Shown here piece by piece: positions 40,886 to 53,740 of a stretch of 64,000 bases of DNA. The translations under genes were made by a program, and so were the position numbers. Source of the DNA: Lucifuga dentata (lineage: Eukaryota; Chordata; Actinopteri; Ophidiiformes; Bythitidae); NCBI GenBank assembly GCA_014773175.1, contig VXCM01000997.1, forward strand, positions 124,001 through 188,000, given 5' to 3'. The notes beneath the pieces are model-generated. The model was not told the DNA's origin. It made no database searches and saw only the letters and a program-made list of their open reading frames with translations. Position 1 is the stretch's first letter, and the number at the start of each line of letters is the position of its first letter.

Positions 40886-43800
40886 GAATTCACACAAGCT
40901 GATGTGCGGTGATGGCACTGAGGTGACAGGTGGCTTTCAACAACTGAGTGGTTTCCACTATTAATCAATTCAATCACTATCTTCCTCGCCATGTGCACTG
41001 TTCATCCATGCACTAACAGCCGCAGTAATGTATACAGACACTGCAGAGAGGAAGCAGTAAAAGCAGCAGTAGTCTGGCTTTTGGAGGGGTCTGCGCTTTA
41101 TTGGCTGCATGTTGATCATGAATTTGTGTCAAGCACGTCACGGGTCAGTTCAGTAGCTGCATTTTTTCCACCATTAATCAGAATAAAAGCTCAATCCAAT
41201 CAAGATTAAAAAAAAAAAAATGCTTAATGTGTAATAGTGAAATAGCTCATTCCAAAAGCAATTCAGTCCGTTTTTTTAGAGATGACCTTAAACTTTCCCA
41301 ATACATTCAAGTGATGAAGACTAAAATGTTATTTATCTAGCATGAGAAAAAAACTGCTTTCCAATAGGTTAGAATGAGAAAGACATAGGACTAAATGAGA
41401 AGAAAATTTCCCCTAAATAAAAACAAGCATAATAAACTCCAGTTAAAAACAAATTATGTCAAATATCATGTAACACCTCTTCTGATTGTTATTTTTTTTT
41501 ATAGAGTTAGATGCGTTTTAAACATAGGGTCCTAAATTCTTTTGACTGTTTGTGTTGCAATGGTGACAGGAGAATATGTGTATCTTTGAGACTAGGGAAA
41601 GTGGAGAGGAAAACAGAAAGTTACATAAGAATATAAGAATATCACGACCGAGCCAAGCTAACTCCATCATGCATGCTATATTAGAAGTGAGAGATAGAAA
41701 GACTTGCAGCCTGACATGAAGTAGAGATGGATATGGAAGTCTGTTAGTCTGCGCCTGCAGCATTACGTAATAGTACTGAGGACTGCCTCATGCAAAGCTG
41801 GCACTCCCAAATATCCTATTGGTCTCTCTTACAAATAAAAAAAACACACAAAAACAACATTTAATGACTTAGCTGCAGTAATAATCTTAAAGGGGAGAAT
41901 GAAAAGGCATGTTTGGAAACACTGTAAGCAAACAGCTGCAAGGCTCTGGCTATTAATTCAGAGACAAAAAAACATACAAAGCAAAAAAAAAAAAAAAAAA
42001 NAAAAAAAAAAAAAAAAAGACACTGAACCTGCTGCTATAACCCAGATTGCAGATATGTACCTAGATTCAGGCCCACATCCTGATAGACACAAACACCCAC
42101 ACCTACATGGAGGTGAATGAGGTTTACAAATTACCACAGTGGCCCTATAGTGCGTCACTGCAGAGATCTAAATTCATGGGCGCATCACTGACGCACACAG
42201 TCGCATTACCTTGCTGACAGGGCTTTCCCTGCTCAAAGTTATATGTGATGATGGGTTAATGACGCCATTGAGACTCAGAGCACAGAGCCCCGCTCTCTCA
42301 GACAAGCACAGACTGCTCTAACACCCAAATTCTCTCTGTTCTCTCTTGCACAAATGAATAGTGTCTGCATGGTTTTACATTTACACAAGTTTAGCCTATC
42401 TGCAAAGAGTGTATAGACTTGGGCATACCAGCATTATGTCTGTATCTGTTTGGTCATTTGTGTGCACATGCTGTCCTATTTTTGCCTTTGTTTGGATGAG
42501 AAAGAGATTAACCCAAAACCATCCAACCAACTGCGACGTTACTAACACAGCAGTGAATCAATTTCATCATTTCCGAGTTGTTGTACACAGGATATTAATA
42601 GTATTTGGTTAGTTTGTTGCACTATATGTACACTACCAAATTGATTATGTGCTGTTTCGTGATCAGAGGTGCACTTGCATTCACACTATTCTACACACAG
42701 TATGTGGTTATGTGTCCATGACCACCTGTGGCCTTCAAGGCTGTGGTTTGAGCAGTTAGGTACAACGTGTTCTACATTTTGGTTGCATTTAAATCTGTAT
42801 TAGATTTGTCTTCTTTTGATCAGATCACCCTACTGCCTCTAGTCCCCAAGTGCCCAGAAAAGTATTTTCCTAGTTATGCAATTCCGTCTTCCGCCACTGT
42901 CTGTATTCCTCGCTGATCTGCACTGATGCCCTCTGAGTTGGCACTGACAGAGACAGCGTGCTTTCGAAAAAAGAGATGCAGCAAAATTAAGATCAAGTTC
43001 TGAACAATGGCCATGGAATAGTTATGCACTGAAAGGCTCTTCCTACATCTCTACTTCACACATTAAAGTCATACTGGCATAGTTGGTGGTCAACACACCG
43101 GGAAATGTGACTACCTGTGGTACCGGTCTGTAGCCTGCATGCTGATCTCTTGCAAAACAACTACTTCAAAGTGGCTTACAATGTACAAGTTCGTTTTCTT
43201 GACGTAGTTTTGATGTGGACGATGCGTCATCAGCCTTTGTTCTAAAACACATTTTTAGCTTTAGACGGAGGGAGCACATAATAATTTTTATATTGTAACT
43301 ACAGAGATTGAAAGGGGTCAAAAGGGTTAAGTACTGAGTCACTTCAGAGGTTTGGACAATACAGTACCATTACTGTACTCTTGGCTTAATGCAACATGCA
43401 CGTCTGCATTCCTTATTTTGTTATCTGTTAAGCCCTATATGGTCACCATAAAATCAGATAATTCTGTCAAAGGTCCTTACACTGTGTCGTAGCTGATATG
43501 TTAATGTCTCAGGCTGTGAGAACACCCACTTGTGCTCTACAGAGACCTGTACTTGATGAAAAGGGACTTTATGCTACAAAGTACAGCTCTTGGCACAGCA
43601 AGACAACCTTGTCTGCTGGGATACATGACAAAAGAGCAGCGCAACTCTGATTGTACTTTGATGACCATTCTTTGAGGTCAACACAATCTCTTTGTGAACA
43701 ATGTACAGTAAGCTACAGGATGACACGATAGCTCCTGAGAGCTGACTGTGGCTGAAGATGAATTCTCAGCAGTCACCCTTCTGTCTACTCCTCTTCTCTG

Positions 43801-46044
43801 CTGGGGGGAGGGGAGCAGGAGGGACAGGGAGGAAAGGAGGACAAGAGGTGAGAGAGGAGGGACGATGAGTAGCGTAATGAGATGCGGGAGAGTGCAGTGC
43901 AGATGGAGGAGGCTGTGTGAATGCCAGTCACTGCTACCGCCCCCCACTCTCAAAACACACCGATTCTTTCGTGCTTTTTCTTGCTTGTGATATAAAAGCA
44001 ATGCCATTTCATCTACTCATGTGTACACATACACACTGCACAGATCTAACTTAATGTGTCAGTTGTACAAGTGTGAAGCTGAAGTCAGAGGGTAGACTAC
44101 AAGTGATGCAAGTGTGCAGGACTACAGCAACACCACTGACACAATAAACACATCTAAAGACAGCGTGAGGTGTGTGTCATCAGTAAATACTATTCATAGT
44201 TAATACCTCATTTAAACTGCTTAACATATTTAATGCTGCACTCACATGTTGACAGGAGAAAAACAGCCCTACCTATCTACCATTATAGCAGAATTACTGT
44301 CAACTGCTGCAGCAGACGGCAGAAGATGACGGTAGACAGGGAAACATTACCGTGGTAATTTGGTGGGATATAATTCCACGTTGGAGGATGCAATAGCATT
44401 TGATCATTTTGCACAATGTTATATAAAAGCAGGAAAGCTCTAGCTCTGGCCATTATCCTCATTTAAAGAACCAACAAGAAAGATAGGCGCTCAAATGCTA
44501 GGAGAATTCCATCTCCTAATTCTAAGGGAACGTTTCAGTCTGCTTGACTTAATTTGCCATAAAGTTGTAATTGTTTCTTGTACAAAACTGGCTGCATCTG
44601 CACCACAAAAGAATAAGTCTCTCCTTATCCATTTTTGACCCAAGAATAAATCAAATCCCATTCATCACTGCAGATGCAGCAAATGGAGAAAGTTGGAAAA
44701 TTTTAGCTTTTGACAGCATGTTCAGCTGTCACAGCCAGCGATGGCTGAGTTTTCCGTAGTTCTCTCATTGAAAAGAACAGAACATCTACTTTTCTGTCTA
44801 CCACTCACTGTCAACATACAAGCCCAGCATGAATCATCAAACGTGTCATAAAGACATAATTACATCATTGTTAAATTCTACATACAGCTATGCCATTCTA
44901 AACAAGATATTTACAGACTGTATCATGAGTACAGAACTACCTAACTATCAGAGTCGAATTACAAATTTAAGTTACAAATTAATACAATCAAGAATGGTTT
45001 GCACAGTCCCACACACTCCTGAGAAGAGGTCTAATCAGCCAAAATAATTGAAACATTTGTGTGAGTGGGCCATGGGTATGTGTGGGTGCAAACAGCCTCA
45101 GAACCTGCTCAGCACATTAATGGCATATTTTAGTGCTTTATCATGTTTACTGAAGCAATTCTAAATTAAGTATATTGCTTTTGCTTTGAATGTCTTTCTT
45201 ATTGTGTCATAACCTCATAGCTCTCCATCTGCATCTGAGATCTTCTTTCCACTCTCCTCACTTTACAACATTCACACTCCTCACACATTCTGCATATTTC
45301 TTCTTCACCCTATTACACCTCACACAGCCTGTCTGCATTTTTCTTAAATCAGTCTTCCCTCATTTTTTTTTTACTTGCTCATACATTCCTCTGTATCTGT
45401 ACTAACAATCTACAAACAGTAGTAGAATGTGAAATGTGTGGGCTTATGACTGAAACAAAGCCTGATTCATGATTTCCAAAATACTGGTTCATCCTCACAA
45501 CACCAGCGTTTGTAAAACAAAAACATAATTGCACACATTTAGTCACATCAAGCAGCGGCTAGTCAAACTCAGCGGTTAAATGTATAATTTGCACTTTGTG
45601 AGTAATGGTCGTGCTGCTTCTCATTCCAGCGGTGTTATTATATTATTACCTTGAGTCAAAGTAGTGTGCGTGGTTTGTGGCCACCCCCACAGTCTGCCTG
45701 CACAAGCACTCTCGCCAAGGGCATTCAGTGTCATTCACTGAAAAAAAAAACCCACATCCACACACAAATGGCAACTACACCTCCACTGAATCTGACACAG
45801 ACACACAGACTGTATTCCTGCCTCTGTGTGTAGTCAAGTGCCCACACACTCATAATCACAGGTCGGAAAAGATTTGATAATGAGATACTGTATCTTCTGA
45901 TTGTCCCAGAAAAAAAAAAAAAAANAAAAAAAAAAAAAAGAAAAAACCACTGCGACACAAAAACACCATGATACACACACATACACAGATGCATTTGGTC
46001 TGTGCTCTGTTTATCATGGCCAGGCCCATCGATCATCCGAGCTT

Positions 46045-46060
46045 GGTTGCCCGGGTAACC
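46045..46060. promoter_or_regulatory. Perfect RFX X-box palindrome
   Basis: GGTTGCCCGGGTAACC is self-complementary apart from one position on each side and contains both full half-sites, GTTGCC and GGTAAC. It is the strongest X-box in the window, 7 kb inside the eef1akmt4 intron. Confidence 0.5.
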
Positions 46061-46334
46061 CTGTTATTATTCAAAGCACGGAGCACAAGCATGCAGAGGG
46101 AGAGGTGTGTCCGTGTGTATGTAGGTATATGTGTATGTGTGTGTGTTTGGGAGCGGAGATTTCCCTTGGCACACAGGAAAAGCAGCCCCTGGTCGAGGCA
46201 TTTTCCTTCCTAACATTCTACATGATTTGCATACTTATGAGGACCGATAATGCCGGACATACACACACATACATACCTGCATACACACGTATACATAATT
46301 TAAATTCTCTCCATTTCTATGGCTCATATCCCAA

Positions 46335-46369
46335 TCATCATCACCACCACCACCACCACCACCACCACC
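46335..46369. repeat. (CAT/CAC)n trinucleotide repeat
   Basis: ATC units pass into about ten CAC units. It reads as polyhistidine or polyglycine in open frames that are not genes. Confidence 0.9.
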
Positions 46370-48843
46370 TTCCATTTTCTTCCCTCCCTCCATGTGATTT
46401 TCATTCAGCATCCTTCCTCCTTTTCTCCACCCTGCTTGGTGCATTTCATTCAGCCTACACCCCTAGCTGCTCTCTCCCTCTCTTATTTTTCATTCACATT
46501 CTGCGGCTCTGAGGCTCATTCATAAGCAGCACCACTCCTTACAGCAGCAAAAAGTAGGGAGGGAGAGAGAGACAGGAGGAGGGGGATGGAGGGTTGCCCC
46601 TACTGACTTACCGTCTGCTGCATGGTGAGGGCTCCCTGAAAACTGAAAACAGCCAATCCAGATGCTGAGAGGAGAGGAGGACAGAAAGAGGGATGACAAG
46701 AAGGAGAGAGGATGGGAGTTTGCATTCATCTGCCTCAACTATGCTCTACTCTACCTCCCCTCTTCCTCTTTCTTTCATTCATTCACCCATACAGCCATTC
46801 ATAGATTCAACTCATTCCCCATTCACACAACACACCTCATCCATCATACTTTCGTAGATCTGGTGCAGGTGTATTGGCGTAAAGCACATCTAAGTTACAG
46901 ACAGAATACTCTGCACAGGGTTGTTTTCCTCTGGTTGGGACCAGAGGGATGCTGCAGACAAAACAACCTTTACTGCCTTTGTTTGTTGAGCAGCTTCATT
47001 TATAACTGCATTACTCTGATTCTGACAAATTGATTTATCCAAATCAATACAACAAAAGATCAACAGATCGCTGATGCTCATTATACAGACTTTTTAAATT
47101 AAAATCTACCCTGCAAGACATATGACTAATTTTGTGAATGCAGCACTGTACCAGCTTGATTAACATAACCCCAAGAGACTGTAGAGCCTCTGCGACCATG
47201 CAATCAGAGCTTAAATAGGCCACTGTTAAATACATGAAACCAATATATTCTTTGAACACTGCTATGAATGAGCTGGTTGGCAGTGACAGGGGAGGAGAGA
47301 GCAGATAAGAGCTTATCTGATCCAAAGTGCTCCGCCTTCTCCGACCACAGGAAGGAAGGGCTGTAATCAATAAAAGAAAGGGCAAGTGTAAAAATGGCTG
47401 AGGCCTGTCTCTTTGTTATATTATATTTGTTATCCTCTGAAAGCTTCCTACTCCTGAAAACTTCTGTGCTGTTGTTAAGTCAAATGGGAATGATATTTGT
47501 GCTTGAATGTGCATGAATGTGGTGTTGGTGTGATAGGTACAAGAGAGGAAGATGGACAGGAAGAGAGGCGAGGATATATGAGACCAAGTGGATGGAAAAG
47601 TGTGTGGAGTTGGTCAAGGAAAATACAGAGAGAATAACTTTACTTAAACACTGGTGCAAAATGATTGACTGATGCCCTAGAAATGATGTATTTTCTTTCA
47701 GCGGCATTACCCAATGAGACAATCTTAGATCAGACTGATACCAACTTCTGAAAGAGCTGACATAGCTCATAATATTAGCCCACCAATGGTTAGACGGAAT
47801 CTCCTGAGAAAAGTATCACGCTCGACTGTTGTAAACACCTCTAATCCAGTTATAGTATATAGAGAATGATTGGCTCTGGGCACACAGGTGGAAGTCTTTG
47901 ATATCCACTACTGACAAGTAGGCAAAGGGGAGAGCAAGTACATGTGAAACAATGGTCGACAAGGAAAAAGAGAAGTGAGACAGCAGGGCAGAAACAGAGG
48001 AAGTGAGGAAGCACCAGCAGGTGATGGAAGGATAACATGGAGGATGAGAGAAGGGGAGGGGGGTAAAGTACTGTATAAACATGTAAAATGAGACACGCTG
48101 GAAGCAGACAAGAGGCGGGAGTCTATAGGAGCATACGTTATTGCTAGCATGACGACAGTGATGTAATGTTCTTTATAAAACATATAATGTCATTGTAGTC
48201 AGACACTGGGCCATACATAGCTACACAACAGCTGAATGAACGTCACAAGGATGGTTCTTGGCAATGCTTTCTCCAAATAAACACTCTTTACATCACCATC
48301 TGCCACTGAGGACATCTATTAAAAAAAAAAACCAAAAAAAAAAACAAAACAAAACAAAAAAAAAACCACTGTTTTGGATTGACAACCATCAGCACAATTG
48401 TTAACTTTTATTTGTTACAGCCCAAAATCGTACAGTTTGTAGCGTGAACTCTGTGCAGTGGATGAGCCAAACAGAGAAGCCAATTTATTGTTCATAAGAG
48501 GCCAAAACTTAAAGACTGGAAATAGACTTTACAGAAAATTTCAGGGTGTGGATGTATGTACATTCATGTTCTGAGTAAATTTCAGCAATATCAAAGTAAG
48601 CTGTTGCCAAATGCTTCAAGTAAAACTAGTTCTAGTGCAACAATAAACACTAACACAGCATTAACACTAACTACACACACTTACACTACGTGTGCAAAGT
48701 CTTCACTAACCCCTTAAGCCACTGTGGGTGTTTCTGATCTAAAGGTAGAGATGCTGTATCATTTCCCATGTGCCAGGTGCAACGATGTTAACTTGTAGAG
48801 AACATGACATATTAGGCAGCTTAATACTCCCAAGACCCCCCAT

Positions 48844-48844
<1 letters not shown>

Positions 48845-48884
<40 letters not shown>
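48845..48884. repeat. (CA)n microsatellite
   Basis: 20 CA units. Confidence 0.95.
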
Positions 48885-48885
<1 letters not shown>

Positions 48886-49543
48886 TACCCATATCTTTGC
48901 CTCACACTACAGGTCATTACATCACAACCCAGAGCTGCGGGGAACAGGACATGAGCACTGACCACTGGGAGATGTAGAGCCATTACATCATTGAAAGCAG
49001 CTCGGGGCAGCTCGTACACCAATGAGCTGTGGCTGTGTGGAGGGCTTGAACTGGACCGTGTGTGAGCTGATCATTACTAATGCTTGGGAAAGTTGCTAAC
49101 GCATACACAGGTCAGGCAGAGGGTCAGGGACTGCCCGACGCAGTGCTGAAAAACTAACAACCCCAGGACTTGGTCCAGTCAGTAATGAGCACAGTTATGT
49201 CACATTATAGGGCTGCATAGGATACACAGCCTTGGTGGTACAGTAGATCTTTTCCTCGCTGTCCTGTTAATAATGGTCCTTGAGAATGTTGTATAATGCT
49301 TTATTTAAGGAAGAAATTAAAGAGATATAGGCCTGTTTATAAGCCATAACAGCTTAACATTTGTTCATCTTCAGTGTAAGCGCATACTGACATGATATAA
49401 CGTACTAGTGGCAGATTTTTTTCTATTTATCCATATAATTTCTCGCTGACAGGATATACTGCACTCCCAACAACTTCCTCCCTAAAAGCACTGAAAGCAG
49501 AAAGAACACAGACCTAATGTCACTGGATCTCTAATGCTGCATT

Positions 49544-49997
49544 TTGTTGTAACCTCAGAATTCTGAATTTCTGACTCCGAACTGGGAAAAGTCAAAGAAA
49601 GCACACTCTCAACTCGGAATTCCGAGTCAGAAAGTCAAACAAGCTTTCCCAACCCTGAGTTCAGTATTGCCATCATTTCAAAATGGCTGCTCAAAAACAG
49701 TAATTTCTTCATTTATTAATTAACATTTACAAGAATTGTCTTTAAATCAATTAGCATGCAGACACAATAACTCATTAAACATTTAACACTGGCAATGTAG
49801 TAGCGTTTTGAAAAGGCAAATTGCTCATAAATGTGAAACTTAGCTTATTTTGGACTGACAGAGCAAACAAAAGTTTCCATGTCGTCTCCCACTTTGTTTA
49901 GCTCAAATGTATGGTGGTTGTAAATGACGTAATTATGTAAATGACATAATTATGTAAATGACACAAATTACAACTTCCCAGTTCTGAGGCACAACAA
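49544..49997. mobile_element. Non-autonomous DNA transposon with terminal inverted repeats (about 450 bp)
   Basis: The left end 'ttgttgtaacctcagaa' (49544-49560) and the reverse complement of the right end, 'ttgttgtgcctcagaac' (49981-49997), match except for one indel and about two substitutions. Inside the left end is a second inverted unit: 'ctgactccgaactggg' against 'aactcggaattccgagtcag' near 49613-49632. A tandem 'gtaaatgacataattat' occurs at 49921-49965. There is no transposase frame. No clear target-site duplication is visible, so the exact ends are uncertain. Confidence 0.55.
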
Positions 49998-50234
49998 ACA
50001 CAACATAAGTTAGTGTCTGTGTGGGCAATGCATCCTTATAATAGGATACGCTTTATGACCTTGTTGATCACTAGGCATGGGGACCAATCATGAGATCCCC
50101 TTTTCAAAATCAATCCTCATGTAAAGATAGGGATATTAAGTATTTTGTTGACTTTTTTAGAAAAGGAAATGTTCATTTGATGCTGAAAAGTGGAGAAGAT
50201 AGGACGTTAGGACAAGATAATTACAGGACAAGAA

Positions 50235-50246
50235 CTACACTCCTTG

Positions 50247-50291
<45 letters not shown>

Positions 50292-50309
50292 AAAGANCTA
50301 CACTCCTTG

Positions 50310-50354
<45 letters not shown>

Positions 50355-50359
50355 AAAGA
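50235..50359. repeat. (CA)n microsatellite inside a 62-bp assembly-join duplication
   Basis: Positions 50235-50296 and 50298-50359 are identical, including the CA run, with N at 50297. Confidence 0.9.
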
Positions 50360-50964
50360 GCAAATATGCATGCCAGCACCACTTATTATGCCAGAAAATC
50401 AGTTAGCAAGTAAGAGGAATACAAAGACAAGAAGGACAAGTAAGTGAGAGTGGGTATTGAAGAACACAGAGGAAACTACAGATAAAAGGACTAACAAAGC
50501 AAAACTAGATGGCAAAACTTTCTCTTTGTGCTATTCAGATCAGTTTGATGGAAATGAAAATGAGACAGCAAACCTAATTTGATATTTACCTCCTTTCCAT
50601 CTCTCTTTATCAAATTGTACTGTAAATCATTCACTATATTTTCCTACATCTTCCCGTCTCTCCGCCTCGCTATGCTCCAGTTCCCATACACTGATGGTAA
50701 TCCATTGTGTCATTTCATACAAGCCAGTACTTTCTGATTTACAGACCTGTCAAGTGAGGATAAGTGAGAAATGTGTGAAACCATGGCAGGCGTTGTCCAT
50801 TCGTGATGATGCTTAAGTGCTTTCAAGATCTCTTAATGTGTCAGTAAAACACGTGAGGTTCACTCACACATCTATACAGTAGGCTTCCCTGTATCTAACT
50901 ATTTCTGTGACGTGTTGTAGATGAAGACAGCAGCACGTGCCAGTGACAGAAACATGTGATGGTG

Positions 50965-50965
<1 letters not shown>

Positions 50966-51012
<47 letters not shown>
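50966..51012. repeat. (GA)n microsatellite
   Basis: About 23 GA units. Confidence 0.95.
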
Positions 51013-51014
<2 letters not shown>

Positions 51015-53044
51015 TCTCATGCAATATAATGGCTCCTTTTTGAGTCCACATCAGAAAGTTCAAAGTGGTCTGCCCTGGCATTGCCTGCTGCAGTATAATG
51101 TTGGTGAGAGGCAAGATATATTTGACATGTCAGACTGCAGAGTGGTAGAGCACACACACACACACCTCTGCTGCAGGTGTGTTTGTAACACACTGGCACA
51201 ACAAAAAAGTAAGGGTATGTACGAGTGTGTCTATCTGTTAACAGTCTCACTTCCCAAACAACACGATGGGGAAAGTCATGACATCAATTTCATGAGCAAC
51301 CAGAATGGATCAACCATAACTTGATCATAACTGAAAGGCTATTAAAATTTACTATGAGATGCAATTCAGAATACACTGGGGGGTTTTTAAGCCGACAGGG
51401 CAACTTTGACTGTATGTGTATTGCTGAAAATGAGACAGTAAAACACACAGAGCCTTTTTGGCAAGCAACTACTACCAAACTTATGATAGTCTCTCCAGTT
51501 CACCGATCCTTTATCCACCCCCACCCACAACCACACACAGACACGGCATAAAGCTCCTGTCACAAATTTAGCAAACCCCTAGGCATTCACAAACACACAC
51601 ACACACACAAATGCCACTGTGTATACACAAACAAGTTTGGCTTGAGATAAGTAGACCACCACAGCCATCTATGCTTCTGTGGAGGTATAACAGTCAAATG
51701 AAAATGACGATGTTGCAGACATGTTGGCAGACTGGTTGCTCCAAATCAATTTGTTTCTTTGTCAAAGGTACCCATGATTTTGACTGATCAAAAGTCATAA
51801 AAATACAATGTACAGTTTCAACTCAGATAAAAACACCAAATTTGATTATGACTGAAAATTTACAACAACCCAATTATTTGCCACTTTAATTACTCTCAGG
51901 TCACTAGCGGCACCCATACATAGATTTGTTTTATAGCCAGAAGCTAAAAATATATGAATATGCAAATTTTGGCATTTAAAGCATTTGCAGCATGTTAGGG
52001 AGAAGCAGGACTGTTAAAGGTACAGACTGCAGGGATGGAGTGTTGAGTAAAAGAAATCTGGTGTTATGTTTAAGTGTGTACTGACATCTTGTGGACATTT
52101 CTGAAAATTTCACTCCAAGGTACAAGCAGATGAGTTCCTATCTGTCCAGGAGGAGCTGATACAATCTGAAAACCTCTGAAGACCTTGTTAAATACTAGAA
52201 CCTGACCAATTAGAGTGTGAAGCTGATACCACAATATTTGTAAGTAAGAAAAATCAGATAACTATATCAGGATATCAGTCAATTTTAGTTTTGTACATAA
52301 ACATCTAACAATTTCTAGTAAGGAACACTAAAATGTAGTTATGATGAGTTGGGATGACTGTAGTACTGAGCTACAGTATTTAACTTATTATTAACAAAGA
52401 TGATGGTAATAGTAAATAGGGTTAACAGTAAATTTAGTTGAGTAAATTTGACAAAATTTTCTGGAAATGTAAAGGATTATACATGAAATCAGGAATGTAA
52501 CAAAAATAAATTTGAATTAAGAAAAATAAGGGTTAAATAAACAAAAGAACATTTATGTCCTGCATATCTTGCATCTGCTGACATACTGTATACACCGACA
52601 CAATACAGCTGATGGGTCAGTAGATATGCCGATATACTGATAACACTCGGCTACTGTATTAGCTGACTATACTTAAGACACTGAAGACTGAATCTGACAA
52701 CCTGTCATGCAGTAGATATTCCCATATCTAAGCAGACATCTGTTAATGCATTAAAGCTATTTAGATAACAATAAGGACAAGGACTAGAGAATACTACGAT
52801 AATTAATATAGTTGTGGTAATACCAGCAATGTCAGCCATCATGTCCATGTTATTTGAGTCATTGTATGATAAATGGTGAATACGTTCAGCGAGTCGCTGA
52901 AGAATGGAGTTTATTTTATGTCATTTGTGAGAGATCATGAGATATTTTCTTTTTTCCCCTATGTATGTTTTCACATACCATACTTAAAGCCAGCAGTTTG
53001 AAGAACAAAGTAATTCAAAACACCAAAAATAGCAGCATACTAAC

Positions 53045-53204
53045 CAAGTACAAGAATGGAGTCATCTTTCTTCATATGTTTTTCCAAAAGATGCTGGAAT
53101 TTGGAGAAGTTGCCCAGCCAGTCATAGCTCTGCTCAGTCCTGTATCTTTCATCCCAGTAGTCAACATCTTTGTACTTGGAGTTGTCATCATGCAGGTGTT
53201 CCAT
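53045..53204 (-). CDS. eef1akmt4: eef1akmt4, first coding exon
   Basis: The exon encodes 53 residues plus the first base of a glycine codon, starting at the ATG at 53202-53204. That ATG lies five bases inside an exon preceded by a good acceptor (ttaattctcag at 53210-53220). Key stretches are KYKDVDYWDERYRTEQSYDW and LGNFSKFQHLLEKHMKKDDS, the N-terminal pre-motif region typical of EEF1AKMT4/ECE2-type methyltransferases (Y-W-D-x-R-Y, then Y-D-W-x-G-x-F). The exon ends ILVLG at the donor G|gttagt and joins in frame to CGNS at 25352. The start is supported by family N-termini, which begin shortly before the YWD motif. The codon phase of the join is exact, so this is a functional-looking gene despite the 27.7-kb gap. 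Confidence 0.93.
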
Positions 53205-53474
53205 ATTGTCTGAGAATTAAACGCAAATCAAGGTATGAATTTTGATACCTGTCGAGCATTTATTCCAAGTGTTATATTTTCACATTATTAACTCTAACTT
53301 TAGCAAAACAGTCACGAATTAATTTGTTCTCATAATAATAATAATAATAATAATAACAATATAGTATTGTTATGAGTTAGCTTAACACCGTCTAACACTT
53401 GTTCAAAAGTTTTCATCTCTCCAGCTCAAAAAGTATGTCCAAAAAAAATTGACAGCAAGTTATACTTCCTATAC

Positions 53475-53477
<3 letters not shown>

Positions 53478-53530
<53 letters not shown>
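53478..53530. repeat. (GA)n microsatellite in eef1akmt4 intron 1
   Basis: About 26 GA units, reading as a long CT run on the transcribed strand and beginning 16 bp after the proposed exon 1 donor. Such a tract can vary in length between individuals. Confidence 0.95.
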
Positions 53531-53532
<2 letters not shown>

Positions 53533-53546
53533 CTGTATGTACTTAC

Positions 53547-53740
53547 AAATTAAGGCGACGTTGTTGACGTCAATGATCCATACAACACTACAAAATCATA
53601 CCATAAAATCTGGTACACGACATATAAACGCACATGTTGACGCGCAAAGCATTCTGGGTAATACTCGACCGCGGCACGCTTTCCATTCCATCACAACAAG
53701 CCTCCGACGAATCACAGGCTTGGACGGCTAGACAGAGCGG
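53547..53740 (-). promoter_or_regulatory. eef1akmt4: Probable non-coding exon 1 and promoter of eef1akmt4
   Basis: On the minus strand, a perfect donor (AATTT|gtaagt) at 53547/53546 pairs with the acceptor before the coding exon, leaving a 337-bp intron. The exon body is locally CpG-rich compared with its surroundings. It carries a TGACGTCA CRE palindrome (53565-53572) and TTACCCAGAATGC (53649-53661), which resembles the ZNF143/Staf element common in housekeeping promoters. Short upstream ATGs (one frame of 15 codons) would lie in the 5' UTR if transcription starts far enough right. The transcription start itself cannot be placed. Confidence 0.6.

Larger units (their letters stand above)
25353..53044 (-). 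other. eef1akmt4: 27.7-kb intron of eef1akmt4
   Basis: The intron is defined by the donor after the exon at 53045 (CTTG|gttagt) and the acceptor before the exon ending at 25352. I see no other exon on either strand. Open frames inside are translations of microsatellites or lack domain signatures. It holds about a dozen simple-sequence tracts, several old repeats, at least two X-box palindromes and a TGACGTCA/TGAGTCA pair, all listed separately. Its size is large for a gene whose mammalian counterpart is compact, so nested regulatory elements are plausible. Confidence 0.8.

Noticed and set aside
45901..46512. 203-residue plus-strand frame, the longest in the window
   Set aside because: Starts in poly-A with N and ends with polyhistidine from a CAC repeat; no conserved domain between them.
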